A stretch of DNA of 64,000 bases from Streptomyces sp. I6 (GTDB lineage: Bacteria; Actinomycetota; Actinomycetes; Streptomycetales; Streptomycetaceae): NCBI GenBank assembly GCA_003725745.1, contig RHDP01000001.1, forward strand, positions 6,613,501 to 6,677,500, in the 5' to 3' direction. Of this stretch, positions 49,750 to 58,220 are shown in pieces (within the stretch, counting starts at the first letter, position 1; each line of letters begins with the position of its first letter). Under the pieces are notes generated by a model that was not told the DNA's origin, made no database searches, and worked only from the letters and a program-made list of their open reading frames with translations. Both the position numbers and the translations under genes were made by a program.

Positions 49750-50184
49750 ATGTTGATGCGCACTGACCCGTTCCGGGAGTTCGACCGACTGACGCAGCAG
49801 CTTCTCGGCACGACGGGCACCTGGTCCCGTCCCTCCGCGGTGCCGATGGACGCCTACCGCGACGGCGACGAGTATGTGATCGCCCTCGATCTGCCGGGTG
49901 TCTCCCCGGACGCGATCGACATCGACGTCGAGCGGAACATGCTCACCGTGAAGGCCGAGCGCCGGCCGCTCGTGAACACCGAGAACGTGCAGATGGAGCT
50001 GTCCGAGCGCCCCCTCGGTGTCTTCTCCCGCCAGCTCGTGCTGGCCGACACCCTCGACACCGAGCGCATCAGCGCCGACTACGACGCGGGGGTCCTGACC
50101 CTGCGTATCCCCATCGCCGAGCGTGCCAAGCCCCGCAAGATCGCCATCGGCGAGGGGTCCGGCCGCAAGCAGATCAGCACCTGA
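49750..50184 (+). CDS. hsp18: Small heat-shock protein Hsp18 (Hsp20 family)
   Basis: An alpha-crystallin-type chaperone of 144 residues that holds unfolding proteins during heat stress. GGAGGT lies before ATG 49750. The alpha-crystallin domain spans about 40-135: [57 protein letters not shown] and [19 protein letters not shown]. It is regulated by the adjacent RheA operator. Confidence 0.96.
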   Translation: MLMRTDPFREFDRLTQQLLGTTGTWSRPSAVPMDAYRDGDEYVIALDLPGVSPDAIDIDVERNMLTVKAERRPLVNTENVQMELSERPLGVFSRQLVLADTLDTERISADYDAGVLTLRIPIAERAKPRKIAIGEGSGRKQIST

Positions 50185-50354
50185 GCGCAGATCAGCACCT
50201 GAGCGCCGGCCCCCGGCACCTCGACCCCGGCCCGCGCCCGTCGCGGAGGACGGTGAGGCCGCTCCCACGGCAGACCCGTCCTCCGCATCTGCCGGCCCGG
50301 GCACCGGCGCGGTAGCGCCCACTCCGTGAGGCGATCAGCCGGTCCCCATGGCCC

Positions 50355-50816
50355 ATGAAGAGAAAGGCAGTCACGCCACCGATGGTTCCCCAGCCTGAAA
50401 CGGTCCCGACCGCACCGGGTATGACGTTCCATCACATGCTGGAAAGAGTCCGCTACGAGGGCGCCTATCCGACCCGTGAACGGGCCGAGCAGGCCGTGCG
50501 GGCTGTCCTGGCCGCGCTCGGCCGGCAGCTCACGGGGGAGCAGCGCGTCGAACTCGCCGCCCGCCTCCCCGTAGAGGCCGCTCTCGTGTTCACCTCTCAG
50601 GTTCCCGGTCCCGAACCCGTCAGCGGGTGGGAGTTCGTCAAGGACCTCGCCGCCCGCACCGGAGGCACTCCGGCCACGGCCCGCTGGGACACCGGATCCG
50701 TGCTCCATGTCGTCGCCGGCCTCGTCGGCCCCCGGCTGCTCGACCGCATTCTCGCGGACCTGCCCTCGGGGTACGCGCTGCTGTTCGGCCGTGCCGAACT
50801 CACCCTGCGGGCCTGA
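50355..50816 (+). CDS. DUF2267 domain-containing protein
   Basis: A soluble protein of about 153 residues. The DUF2267 core is MTFHHMLERVRYEGAYPTRE, RAEQAVRAVLAALGRQLTGE and LAARLPVEAALVFTSQVPG. A second, related helical segment follows (WEFVKDLAARTGGTPATARW, GPRLLDRILADLPSGYALLF). ATG 50355 has no strong ribosome-binding site, and ATGs at 50382 or 50421 are alternatives. DUF2267 proteins are often stress-associated in actinobacteria, and hsp18 is 170 bp upstream on the same strand. The function is unknown. A strong terminator follows at 50856-50910. Confidence 0.87.
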   Translation: MKRKAVTPPMVPQPETVPTAPGMTFHHMLERVRYEGAYPTRERAEQAVRAVLAALGRQLTGEQRVELAARLPVEAALVFTSQVPGPEPVSGWEFVKDLAARTGGTPATARWDTGSVLHVVAGLVGPRLLDRILADLPSGYALLFGRAELTLRA

Positions 50817-50855
50817 TGCCACCGGGCTGACGTCGCTTCCGGCACCCGCCTCCCC

Positions 50856-50910
50856 GTCCAGGCCGCCGTGCACCGGTCACCGGCAGGGGCTGGTGCACGG
50901 CGGCCTGGAC
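50856..50910. terminator. 19-bp perfect inverted repeat (terminator of the DUF2267 gene)
   Basis: GTCCAGGCCGCCGTGCACC at 50856-50874 and its exact complement at 50892-50910 enclose a 17-nt loop, 40 bases after the stop codon. It is the strongest simple hairpin seen in the window. Confidence 0.8.
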
Positions 50911-51015
50911 GCGACCTCTCCTGCCCACCGTGCCGCGGTGCACTGCCCCCTGCCGCACTGCACCGCCCATCCACCGCCGTGCACCGCTCGCCCCGGCGAC
51001 TGGTGCCCCATGCTT

Positions 51016-51092
51016 GGTGGCCGGTGGCCGGTGGCCGGTGGCCGGTGGCCGGTGGCCGGTGGCCGGTGGCCGGTGGCCGGTGACCGGTGACC
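51016..51092. repeat. 7-bp tandem repeat (GGTGGCC)9(GGTGACC)2
   Basis: Nine perfect GGTGGCC units (51016-51078) and two GGTGACC units (51079-51092), followed by GGTGCACGG. The array lies in the 460-bp gap between the DUF2267 gene and the small minus-strand gene at 51277. A 7-bp period would shift any reading frame, so it is non-coding. It is prone to copy-number change by slippage. Confidence 0.92.
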
Positions 51093-51276
51093 GGTGCACG
51101 GCGCCCCGACGCGGCTTCGCCGTCGGCCCACGGACCGGCGAGGCGGGCTCCCGGAGCGGCAGCAGTGCGGCTGACGGGCCGAGCAGCGGTTCCCGGAGCG
51201 CCCCTCGCCGGGCAGGCCCCGGGACGCGGCCGACCGGAGAGGCGGGGTGCGCGGCGCCGCACGGCCACCCTCACCG

Positions 51277-51498
51277 TCACGGAGGGGACTCGGCCCACGA
51301 CTGCGGGCCGCCGCCCCGCCACTCGATCAGCGCCGGGTCGTCGACCGCGGTGTCGGTCTCCGGCAGATTCGCGCGGCGGAGGAATTCCAGCACGTCGAAC
51401 AGGTCGTGCGCGGTGCCGACCGGCTCTCCTCGGATCGTCACCGGTCTGCCCCCGCTCGGCTCGATCGGATGAACGATCACCGGCGGATTCGTGCCCAT
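51277..51498 (-). CDS. Small conserved hypothetical protein (73 aa)
   Basis: A streptomycete small protein: NPPVIVHPIEPSGGRPVTIR, GEPVGTAHDLFDVLEFLRRA, LPETDTAVDDPALIEWRGGG. This pattern (VHPxxxxGGRxVTIRGExxG, then EFLRRA and WRGG) recurs in small Streptomyces proteins of unknown function. ATG 51498 is chosen over upstream ATGs because conserved residues begin there. No membrane segment or known domain is present. It is divergent from the alpha/beta hydrolase at 51632. Confidence 0.77.
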   Translation of the reverse strand: MGTNPPVIVHPIEPSGGRPVTIRGEPVGTAHDLFDVLEFLRRANLPETDTAVDDPALIEWRGGGPQSWAESPP

Positions 51499-51631
51499 GA
51501 TCCCAGGGTCCGTCCGGACCGGTCGGAACGCATCCGGACACGCCCGGACGGGTACCGCCCCGGCGGGGGAGCAGTCGGCGTCCTGGCACCGGGCACCCGC
51601 TGCCCCGACCATGGAAGAGGAGGTGCCGATC

Positions 51632-52462
51632 ATGGGCGAACACGTCGAGGCCAACGGGGCGCGGCTCTGGGTGGAGCGGCGGGGCGAGGGCCCCGACGTC
51701 CTGCTGCTGGCGGGCCTGAGCGATCCCGCCGAGGCCTGGCAGGCGCAGCTCGACGGGCTCTCCGACCGCTACCGGGTCACCGCCTTCGACAACCGGGGGG
51801 CCGGGCGGACGCCCCTACCCGACGGCCCGCTCTCGGTCCCGCTGATGGCCGACGACGCCGCGGCGCTGCTGTCCGCCCTCGGTGTGGAGCATGCTCATGT
51901 CGCCGGCTTCTCCGGCGGCAGTCTGATCGCACAGGAACTGGCACTGCGCCATCCGGAACGGGTACGCAGCCTCGTCCTCGTGTCCGCCTGGGCCCGGCCC
52001 GACGCCTACTTCCGGTCGATGACCCGGTTCTGGCACTGGCTCGCCGCCGAGGCGCCCGGTGAACGCGCCATGCTCGAGGCGTTCCTGCTGTGGGTCTACA
52101 CCCCCCGTGCCCATGCGAGCGGCATGGTGGAGCGGATCATCGACGAGACCCTCGCCTTCCCGCACCCGCAGTCCGCCGAGGCGTTCCAGCGCCAGGTCGA
52201 GGCCTTCGCGGAGCACGAGACCCTTGACCGGTTGCCGGAGATCACCGCGCCTGTCCTCGTGCTGTCGGGGGAGTGCGACCTGGCGGCGCCTCCCCGGTTC
52301 GGGCGGGCCGTGGCCGACGCCATTCCGGGGGCGGACTTCGAGATGCTGTTCGGTGAGGCGCACCAGCCGTTCCAGGAGTCTCCCGAGAAGTTCAACGCCC
52401 GGGTCGACGCGTTCTGGAGGGAAGTCGAGCGCCAGTGCCCGGCGACCGAGGACGGCGGTTGA
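51632..52462 (+). CDS. Alpha/beta hydrolase
   Basis: A cytoplasmic hydrolase of 276 residues. AGGAGG precedes ATG 51632; an in-frame ATG 51611 is a less likely start. The oxyanion region is LLLAGLSDPAEAW, nucleophile Ser94 lies in VAGFSGGSLIAQEL, Asp216 in LVLSGECDLAAPPRF and His244 in LFGEAHQPFQES. This is the 3-oxoadipate enol-lactonase/prolyl-oligopeptidase-like fold of unknown substrate. The 328 bp after it hold no recognisable signal. Confidence 0.92.
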   Translation: MGEHVEANGARLWVERRGEGPDVLLLAGLSDPAEAWQAQLDGLSDRYRVTAFDNRGAGRTPLPDGPLSVPLMADDAAALLSALGVEHAHVAGFSGGSLIAQELALRHPERVRSLVLVSAWARPDAYFRSMTRFWHWLAAEAPGERAMLEAFLLWVYTPRAHASGMVERIIDETLAFPHPQSAEAFQRQVEAFAEHETLDRLPEITAPVLVLSGECDLAAPPRFGRAVADAIPGADFEMLFGEAHQPFQESPEKFNARVDAFWREVERQCPATEDGG

Positions 52463-52790
52463 CGGTCCGCCCGCCGTCCGGGCGCCCGCGGCACCCCCAC
52501 TCCCTCCCGCAAGGGCGTCTGACCAGCCGCGGAGGCCGCCACCGGACCGTGCAGGCGACGGTCCGGAGGTGACCGTCCCGCCTTCGGCGCCGGGCGGAGC
52601 GCTCTCCGGCGCGCGGCCTCTGTCGCTCTCTCCCTCTCTCCGGTGCCCGGCCTCCGAGGTTGTGGCCGGACCGGAGCGTCCCCGGTGGCGCGGCGGGTCG
52701 CGCGGGTCGAAGCTCGCAGCGGGGGAACCCGGCCAGGGCAGAGCCATCCATCGGGCTCTGCGCAGGACTCTCACCGAAGGAGCACGCCGT
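52463..52790. other. Intergenic, nothing recognised
   Basis: A 328-bp gap before the small basic protein, whose promoter should be here. It is GC-rich; no hairpin or repeat stands out. Confidence 0.35.
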
Positions 52791-53117
52791 ATGCCTGCCG
52801 GATCCAGCGCGAAGCGGGAGCGCCAGTACGAGCACATCAAGGAGAGCGCGCAGAAGCGGGGTGCCCCGCCCTCGCGCGCGAAGGAGATCGCCGCCCGCAC
52901 GGTCAACAAGGAACGGGCTCGCGCGGGTGAGTCCAGGACCGCGAGCCGTACCTCCACCCAGGACCCCAAGTCCGCCTCCCAGCGCGGTGGCGAGCGGTCC
53001 CACCGGGGAGCGCAGGGACCGACCAGGGACCAGCTCTACGCGGAGGCCAGGAGGAAGAACATCGAGGGCCGCTCGTCGATGAACAAGGACGAACTGCGCC
53101 GGGCTCTGGGCCGCTGA
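52791..53117 (+). CDS. Small basic protein, Rho-N-like / 'plasmid stabilization' type (108 aa)
   Basis: AAGGAG lies about nine bases upstream of the ATG. The protein is highly charged: KRERQYEHIKESAQKRGAPP, SRAKEIAARTVNKERARAGE, then a disordered linker and a C-terminal SAP/Rho-N-like helix pair (RDQLYAEARRKNIEGRSSMN, KDELRRALGR). Streptomyces homologues are annotated as plasmid stabilization proteins or DUF7218. Nucleic-acid binding is likely from the basic composition and Rho-N-like end. There is no toxin or antitoxin partner beside it. Confidence 0.85.
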   Translation: MPAGSSAKRERQYEHIKESAQKRGAPPSRAKEIAARTVNKERARAGESRTASRTSTQDPKSASQRGGERSHRGAQGPTRDQLYAEARRKNIEGRSSMNKDELRRALGR

Positions 53118-53519
53118 CCCTCTGACGGGGCACCGGGCCTGTCCAGCGGTCCTGCGAGAGGCCGTCGGGCCGCGGTGCCCGCCGGCCGTCGCACGAAGAG
53201 AAGAAGGGCGGAACGGGCGGAGAACGGCGGGGCAGCGCCCGCCCCTGCTGCCCCGTGCGCCGTACGCTCGAAAGTGTCCGGGTGAGGAGTGTGACGGCCC
53301 TCGCCCGGACCCGTGGGGCGGGCGTGGGCCGAGTGCCGCGCACCGTGCGCCGGGCGGACCCCTCCCCGGTGGTGCGGGTACGGGAGCGGTCTCCCGAGTA
53401 CCTCGGCGATGAGCGGGCACCCGGAGCGCCGGACGCCCCGCGCCCGGGCTTTCGCACCGAGAACCGGGGCGGGGACGGCAGGGGCTGGGCGCGGAGTGCG
53501 GCAGGAGAGACGACTGTCG
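53118..53519. other. Intergenic, nothing recognised
   Basis: A 402-bp gap before a small membrane protein. Early GAAGAGAAGAAGG (about 53194) is purine-rich on the + strand. No gene or clear hairpin. Confidence 0.35.
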
Positions 53520-53801
53520 GTGCGCGAGATCGCGATACCGGACCAGAGCGAGGCCGGGTTGCGCACGGGGCGGTCCGCCCGGTGGGGCACCGCCGGGCGC
53601 GGGGCGCTCCTCGTGGCGGCGGTGCCGGCGGCGGTGCTGGCCGGGGTGCTGTTCCTGTGGGCGGCCGCAGTCCGGTCGACGGAGATCGGGCCGGCCGCCG
53701 TCGCCGCGTGGGTGACCGCCGTGCTGCTGGTCTCCCGGCGGCTGGGCCACGGCCCGGGAGCGTTCCGGCCGTCGGGACTCCTCCGGTACCGGCCGCGGTG
53801 A
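53520..53801 (+). CDS. Small membrane protein (93 aa), function unknown
   Basis: From GTG 53520 (GGAGAG nine bases before), REIAIPDQSEAGLRTGRSAR is followed by two hydrophobic helices, GALLVAAVPAAVLAGVLFLW and GPAAVAAWVTAVLLVS, and a basic tail RRLGHGPGAFRPSGLLRYRP. It looks like an inner-membrane double-pass protein. No family is recognised, and the start is uncertain because the frame stays open upstream. Confidence 0.5.
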   Translation: MREIAIPDQSEAGLRTGRSARWGTAGRGALLVAAVPAAVLAGVLFLWAAAVRSTEIGPAAVAAWVTAVLLVSRRLGHGPGAFRPSGLLRYRPR

Positions 53802-53909
53802 GCCCGGCCCGCGCCGCGCCCGTGTCCGCCCCGCCGGGGTGCGCGCGGAACCCGGGAACCCGGGCCCGGACTCGTCAGGGTCGCACCGCGGCACCGCGGC
53901 ACCGCGGCG

Positions 53910-54392
53910 TCAGCCGTCGAGCGGCAGGACGTTCGGCACCTGGGTGCGCAGCAACTGCCCGTCCGCCCGGACGTTGCACTCGCTGACGGTGCGGGAGACC
54001 TCGCGTACGAAGCCGTTCCGGCTGTGCAGCCGCAGCGTCACCGTCACCTCGCCGAGCCCCCGGCGTGCACCGTCCGCCTCGGCGAAGGAGCGGTACAGGG
54101 TGTTGGGCCAGCGGTCGGAGTCGTCGTCCTGCCAGAGCCGTACGGCCGGATCGCTGAACCGGCAGGGCTGGCCGCCGTGCGGCTCCTGCAGCAGCGAGTG
54201 GCTCAGGGGCAGGGTGCCGAGCAGGGGGACGAGCCGGGAGCGCAGATCGTGGTTCTCGATGAAGCGGTACTGCTGCCACGTCCTGCCACTGGGGACGGTC
54301 ATGCGCAGCGTGACGAGCAGAAAGGGATGGCCCCCGGAGGACAGCTCCGGTGAGTCCTGGCGCCATTGCGGCCAAGATGTCGACAAGGCCAC
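53910..54392 (-). CDS. Hypothetical protein (about 160 aa)
   Basis: The coding pattern is good in QQYRFIENHDLRSRLVPLLG, HGGQPCRFSDPAVRLWQDDD, SDRWPNTLYRSFAEADGARR and GFVREVSRTVSECNVRADGQ. It has a beta-rich soluble composition with no signal peptide. It starts at GTG 54392 or an internal ATG (about 54303, MTVPSGRTWQQYR). I do not recognise the family. It ends close to a short repetitive stretch (CACCGCGG three times, about 53884-53910). Confidence 0.6.
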   Translation of the reverse strand: MALSTSWPQWRQDSPELSSGGHPFLLVTLRMTVPSGRTWQQYRFIENHDLRSRLVPLLGTLPLSHSLLQEPHGGQPCRFSDPAVRLWQDDDSDRWPNTLYRSFAEADGARRGLGEVTVTLRLHSRNGFVREVSRTVSECNVRADGQLLRTQVPNVLPLDG

Positions 54393-54649
54393 CGTGCCCT
54401 TCCCCGCCTTCTCGGGCTCAGCGCCGCCCGTGCTCGGTCTCCCCGGCCGAGTTTATGTCATCCCGTCATGTCGCAGGCCGTCCGCGGGGTTGCCCGATTC
54501 CCCTGCGCCGTACGCCGCTTACGGGAGGGCACCGGCCGACCGCTGCCGCGGTACCCGCTCCGGTACGGACGGCTCCGAGGCGGCGCCCTCCCCTTTCGCC
54601 GATCCGGGCCGCGGCGCCGCCGTCCCGCCCGCGCAGGTCACCGCGCAGG

Positions 54650-56202
54650 TCACCGCGCGGGCCGCCCGGGGACCGCGGCGGGGGAGAGATAGGCCCGATG
54701 GCCGGTCCGCGAACGCAGGTCGGGGAGGCGGTGCTCGCGCCAGCCTCGGGCGAACGCCGGAGGCGGTTTCCCCCCGGAGACGAGCACCGCGACCGGCCGC
54801 TCCATCGCCGCCCGGGCGAGAGCGTCGGGTGTGATGCTCCGGTCGTGGCCGGAGGGCTGACGGGAGGCGCATCCGGTGCGGAACGCGACACGCACGGCCT
54901 CCTCACCGGAGACGACGCACGGCGGCCGCACACCCTGGGCCCGCAGCTCCGCGGCGACGCGGCCGAAGGCCACCGTGTCCGTGCGCACCCGGTTCGTGAC
55001 CCCGTCGAGCAGCCGGTACTGGACCCAGAGATGGCCCGCGAGGGCCGCGGTCAGCACACAGACGAGGACCGCCCGCCCGCGCGTCCTCGCACGGAACGCC
55101 GCCACCAGCGCCACGGCCGCCGGGAGTGCCAGCAGCGCGTAGGCGGGCAGCAGGAATCGAGGGGCCGCGTAGTCGACGGTGAAAAGGTACGGCACGGCCA
55201 TGGACACCCCCACCGCCGTCGCGACCGCGATCTCCGTGCGGTAGGCCGTCCGCCGTGCGGCGAGGACGCCGGCAACCACGACCACGGGCAGCGCGAGGAA
55301 CCACAGGGACGCCACCGGGTGCTCCCAGGCCACGTCGCAGGGGCGGCACAGCGTCCGGCCGCCCAGGGCGCGCACATGGTCGTCGACGGCGAAGTGCAGG
55401 CCCAGGTGGCCCTGGATCTCACTCGCACGCCGCAGCCGTGCGCCGAGTCCCCCGTACCGCAGATACGCCTCGACGATCCACCCGGCGCAGCCCAGGGCGG
55501 CACCGGCCGCCGTCACGGCGACCAGGGTGATCCGGTGACGTACCCGCAGCACCAGCGCGGCGGCGGCGAGCGGCAGGACCAGCCACACAGCGTCGGCCGG
55601 CCGCATCAGCGCCACGAAGGCCACCGCAGCGCCCAGGCCGGTGAGCGCCCGGTCGTCACGGGAGTCCCGGGCCGCCCGCAGGAAGCAGCCCGCGGCGGCG
55701 AGCGCGCCGAAAGCCACCCACAGGTTCGGCATCACCTGGGGCCCGTAGAACAGCGTGACCCAGAGTCCGGCGAACAGGGCTCCGCCGGTGGCGGCCACGA
55801 CGGTGGGCAGCAGCCCGCGCCACGCCCGCAGCGCCACGAACAGCCCCAGCCGGAGAGGATCGCCAGGCACACCCGCAGGGCCGCCACGGAGGGTGTGACG
55901 GCGGTGAAGGGCGCGACGAGGTACGAGATGCCCCGGGCGCGTGGTGCGCTGAAGAACGCCGCCGGCGCCTCGGGACTCACCTGGCTGACGTACACCGTCT
56001 CGTCCCAGCCGAGCCCCACACCCGGTACCGACAGGAGCAGCTGGGCGAGCGCGAAGACCGCGGCGACGGCCAGCGGGGGCCAGGGCCAGCGGCGGGCGCG
56101 CGCCGGAAGCCGGCCGGTCCGGCGGGACGCCCCGCCGCTCGTGGGTCCGCCTCCGCCCGGCACACCGTCCTGGTGCCCGGGTAGCACGCCCGGATGTTCC
56201 AT
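54650..56202 (-). CDS. Glycosyltransferase family 39-like integral membrane protein (frameshifted)
   Basis: A multi-pass membrane protein of about 517 residues resembling GT-C/PMT-type (ArnT, PF13231) transferases that use lipid-linked sugars. ATG 56202 leads through a basic Pro/Gly-rich start to the first helix (LAVAAVFALAQLLLSVPG) and the acidic motif GLGWDETVYVSQV, the GT-C loop with the catalytic Asp. About ten further helices follow, such as VVVVAGVLAARRTAYRTEI and YAAPRFLLPAYALLALPAAV. The frame is lost near 55855, one missing base. The soluble end (PPCVVSGEEAVRVAFRTGCA) probably lies outside. The substrate is unknown. The gene runs toward the stop of the hypothetical gene. Confidence 0.78.
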
Positions 56203-56357
56203 GCCCGTCCCCGTCGCAGAACGTGGACGGCTCTCCTGATGTCTCCGTCCCGTCCTGCCACGCTGGGCCCGCCGCGCCGCCGCCACCACGCCGGCGGGGC
56301 AGTCGGCCCACGGGGCCCGTCCGAACGGGTGGGACTCGTCACCCGGGAGGCCCCGAA

Positions 56358-56845
56358 CACCGTGGCCGGCGCGCGGCGCGCGGCGCGCGGTGCGGGGCCC
56401 GGTGGGTCCGTGACCGGTCGGCTTTCCGTCGTGGGGCGCGGGGGTCTGTGCTGTCCGGGGCGGGAGGCGGGGTGGTCGGCCCGTACGGCCGTTATGGCGT
56501 GGCGGGTCGGTAGACGCACACCTGCGCACCGGTGCCGCTGGTGACCGTGGAGACCAGCTCCAGGGTGCGTTTGCCGCCGTCCTCGGGGAAGACGCGCTTT
56601 CCGCGTATGCCGTGGCCGGCGCGCGGCGCGCGGTGCGGGGGCCCGGTGGGTCCGTGACCGGTCGGCTTTCCGTCGTGGGGCGCGGGGGTCTGTGCTGTCC
56701 GGGGCGGGAGGCGGGGTGGTCGGCCCGTACGGCCGTTATGGCGTGGCGGGTCGGTAGACGCACACCTGCGCACCGGTGCCGCTGGTGACCGTGGAGACCA
56801 GCTCCAGGGTGCGCTTGCCGCCGTCCTCGGGGAAGACGCTCTTTC
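56358..56845. repeat. Tandem duplication, period 244-250 bp, covering the 3' end of the reductase gene
   Basis: Positions from about 56358 and about 56608 repeat almost identically. CGTGGCCGGC is at 56361 and 56611; TGACCGGTCGGCTTTCC is at 56411 and 56655; CCTGCGCACCGGTGCC is at 56521 and 56765. The offset is 250 bp before and 244 bp after a small indel in a GCGC run. The second copy is the genuine 3' end of the reductase at 56736-57329. The first carries a detached copy of its last 36 codons (KRVFPEDGGKRTLELVSTVT onward). Homology stops at about 56601/56845. Few substitutions separate the copies, so it is recent or an assembly artefact. Confidence 0.9.
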
Positions 56846-57329
56846 CGCCGCCGAGGAGCACCGGCATGACCAGCAGCCGGAGTTCGTCGGCCAGTCCCTC
56901 GCTGATGAGGGTGCGCGCCAGGGTCGGGCTGCCCATGACGACCAGGTCGCCCCCCTCCGTACCCCGCAGCTCCCGGATCCGGGCGACGGCCTCGTCGCCG
57001 GGGATGCGCCTGGTGTTGTGCCACGTCAGCCTGTCCTCGCCCAGTGTCTGCGAGACGACGTACTTCGGGAGCGCGTTCATCCTGTCGGCGAAGGGGTCCC
57101 CCGCCCGCTCCGGCCACGCGGCCGCCATCGTCTGCCAGGTGCGGCGCCCGAACAGCAGCCCTTCCGCCTTCGTCAGCACCTCGTCGAACGCACCGCCCAC
57201 CGTCTCCGGGTCGAAGAACGGGTGCGACCAGCCGCCGTGGGCGAAGCCGCCCTCGGTGTCCTCATCGGGACCACCGGGGGCCTGTACGACCCCGTCCAGG
57301 CTGATGAACTCGATGATGACGATACGCAT
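56736..57329 (-). CDS. Dihydrofolate reductase family protein (RibD C-terminal domain)
   Basis: A NADPH-dependent reductase of 197 residues in the RibD-C/DHFR superfamily. It begins IVIIEFISLDGVVQAPGGPD; the NADPH part includes GLLFGRRTWQTMAAAWPERA, YVVSQTLGEDRLTWHNTRRI and DLVVMGSPTLARTLISEGLA, and the end is LLVMPVLLGGGKSVFPEDGG. A GGAGCAC is just before ATG 57329. The last 36 codons are also present as a second copy about 245 bp downstream. Such proteins are frequent in actinobacteria; the substrate is unknown and it is unlikely to be the folate enzyme. Confidence 0.92.
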   Translation of the reverse strand: MRIVIIEFISLDGVVQAPGGPDEDTEGGFAHGGWSHPFFDPETVGGAFDEVLTKAEGLLFGRRTWQTMAAAWPERAGDPFADRMNALPKYVVSQTLGEDRLTWHNTRRIPGDEAVARIRELRGTEGGDLVVMGSPTLARTLISEGLADELRLLVMPVLLGGGKSVFPEDGGKRTLELVSTVTSGTGAQVCVYRPATP

Positions 57330-57509
57330 GGGAGTGCTCCTCTGCTCTGCTCCGGTGGACTACGGGAGGGGAGACGGCGCGAAGGACGAAAGTTCATCGC
57401 TTGCCCTCCGCCGTCCGGGCCGAGGGGGAGCGCCGCAGACGCGCGGGCACGGTGGAACGGATCTCTGCGCCATGGGCGGAACGGCCCCGCAGAAGCTGCT
57501 TCTCGCAGG

Positions 57510-57743
57510 TCAGGCGTGGTCGGTGAGTTCCGAGACGCCCTTCCGGCGGGCACAGTGCGCACAGCAGAAGAACTGCCCGTCGGCCTGCAGCCCGTGCCCG
57601 AGGATCCGGCACCCGCAGTTCTCGCACATCGGTGCCATTCGCTGTGCTGCGCACTCGATGCTGTCGAACGTGTGCACCGCCCCGGCGGCGTGCACCTCGA
57701 ACGACATCTCGTAGTCGTTGCCGCAGACTTCGCACCTGGCCAT
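57510..57743 (-). CDS. Metallothionein-like / zinc-ribbon small protein (77 aa)
   Basis: A Cys-rich protein: CEVCGNDYEMSFEV (4-17), DSIECAAQRM, CENCGCRILGHGLQADGQFF and CCAHCARRKGV. Nine Cys and two or three His in CxxC pairs suggest Zn or Cu binding; it matches the prokaryotic metallothionein type seen in Streptomyces. The N-terminus is clear at ATG 57743. There is no membrane segment. It lies between the reductase gene (same strand, 180 bp away) and the divergent RCC1 gene. Confidence 0.82.
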   Translation of the reverse strand: MARCEVCGNDYEMSFEVHAAGAVHTFDSIECAAQRMAPMCENCGCRILGHGLQADGQFFCCAHCARRKGVSELTDHA

Positions 57744-58220
57744 GGCTGTGCCCTTCGCGCTCCGGGGGTGTTGACCGGAAGGTAGCGAGTGACGGCTCGC
57801 GGACCCGCCGACACGGACGAGCGCACGGCCGACGGGCCTACACGCGCCACCCGCCCGGCCCCACCGCGGGCGGCGGGTCTCCTCCCGCCATCCGCCCGGC
57901 CCTGTGCCCGCCCGGCCCTGTGCCCGCCCGGCCCCGTGCCCGCCCGGCGCCCCGCTTCCGGGCGCGTACCGGGAGCCCGGGCCGAACGCCCCGCGCCGAC
58001 GCCCGCGACGGGATGCGGGCGGCGGGGTGCGGGCGGCGGAAGTCCGGGACGCGACACCACCGGCGGTGGGCCCGCCCGGTCACGCTGAGAGGGGCCCGCA
58101 CGTGTCGCACCGGGCCGTGCGGGGCCGACTGGTATGCCTGTGACCGATTTCCGCGGAGTTCCGCGGATCCCGTACCGCCGGGAGTCGGCGGGGCGGGACC
58201 GGACGAGAGGGGAACGTGCC
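57744..58220. repeat. 477-bp divergent intergenic region with a 16-bp tandem repeat
   Basis: CCGCCCGGC recurs at 57892, 57908, 57924 and 57940 (period 16, unit CCGCCCGGCCCTGTGC), four copies. The rest of the gap, which must hold the promoters of the metallothionein-like gene (-) and the RCC1 gene (+), has no other recognisable signal. Confidence 0.75.
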
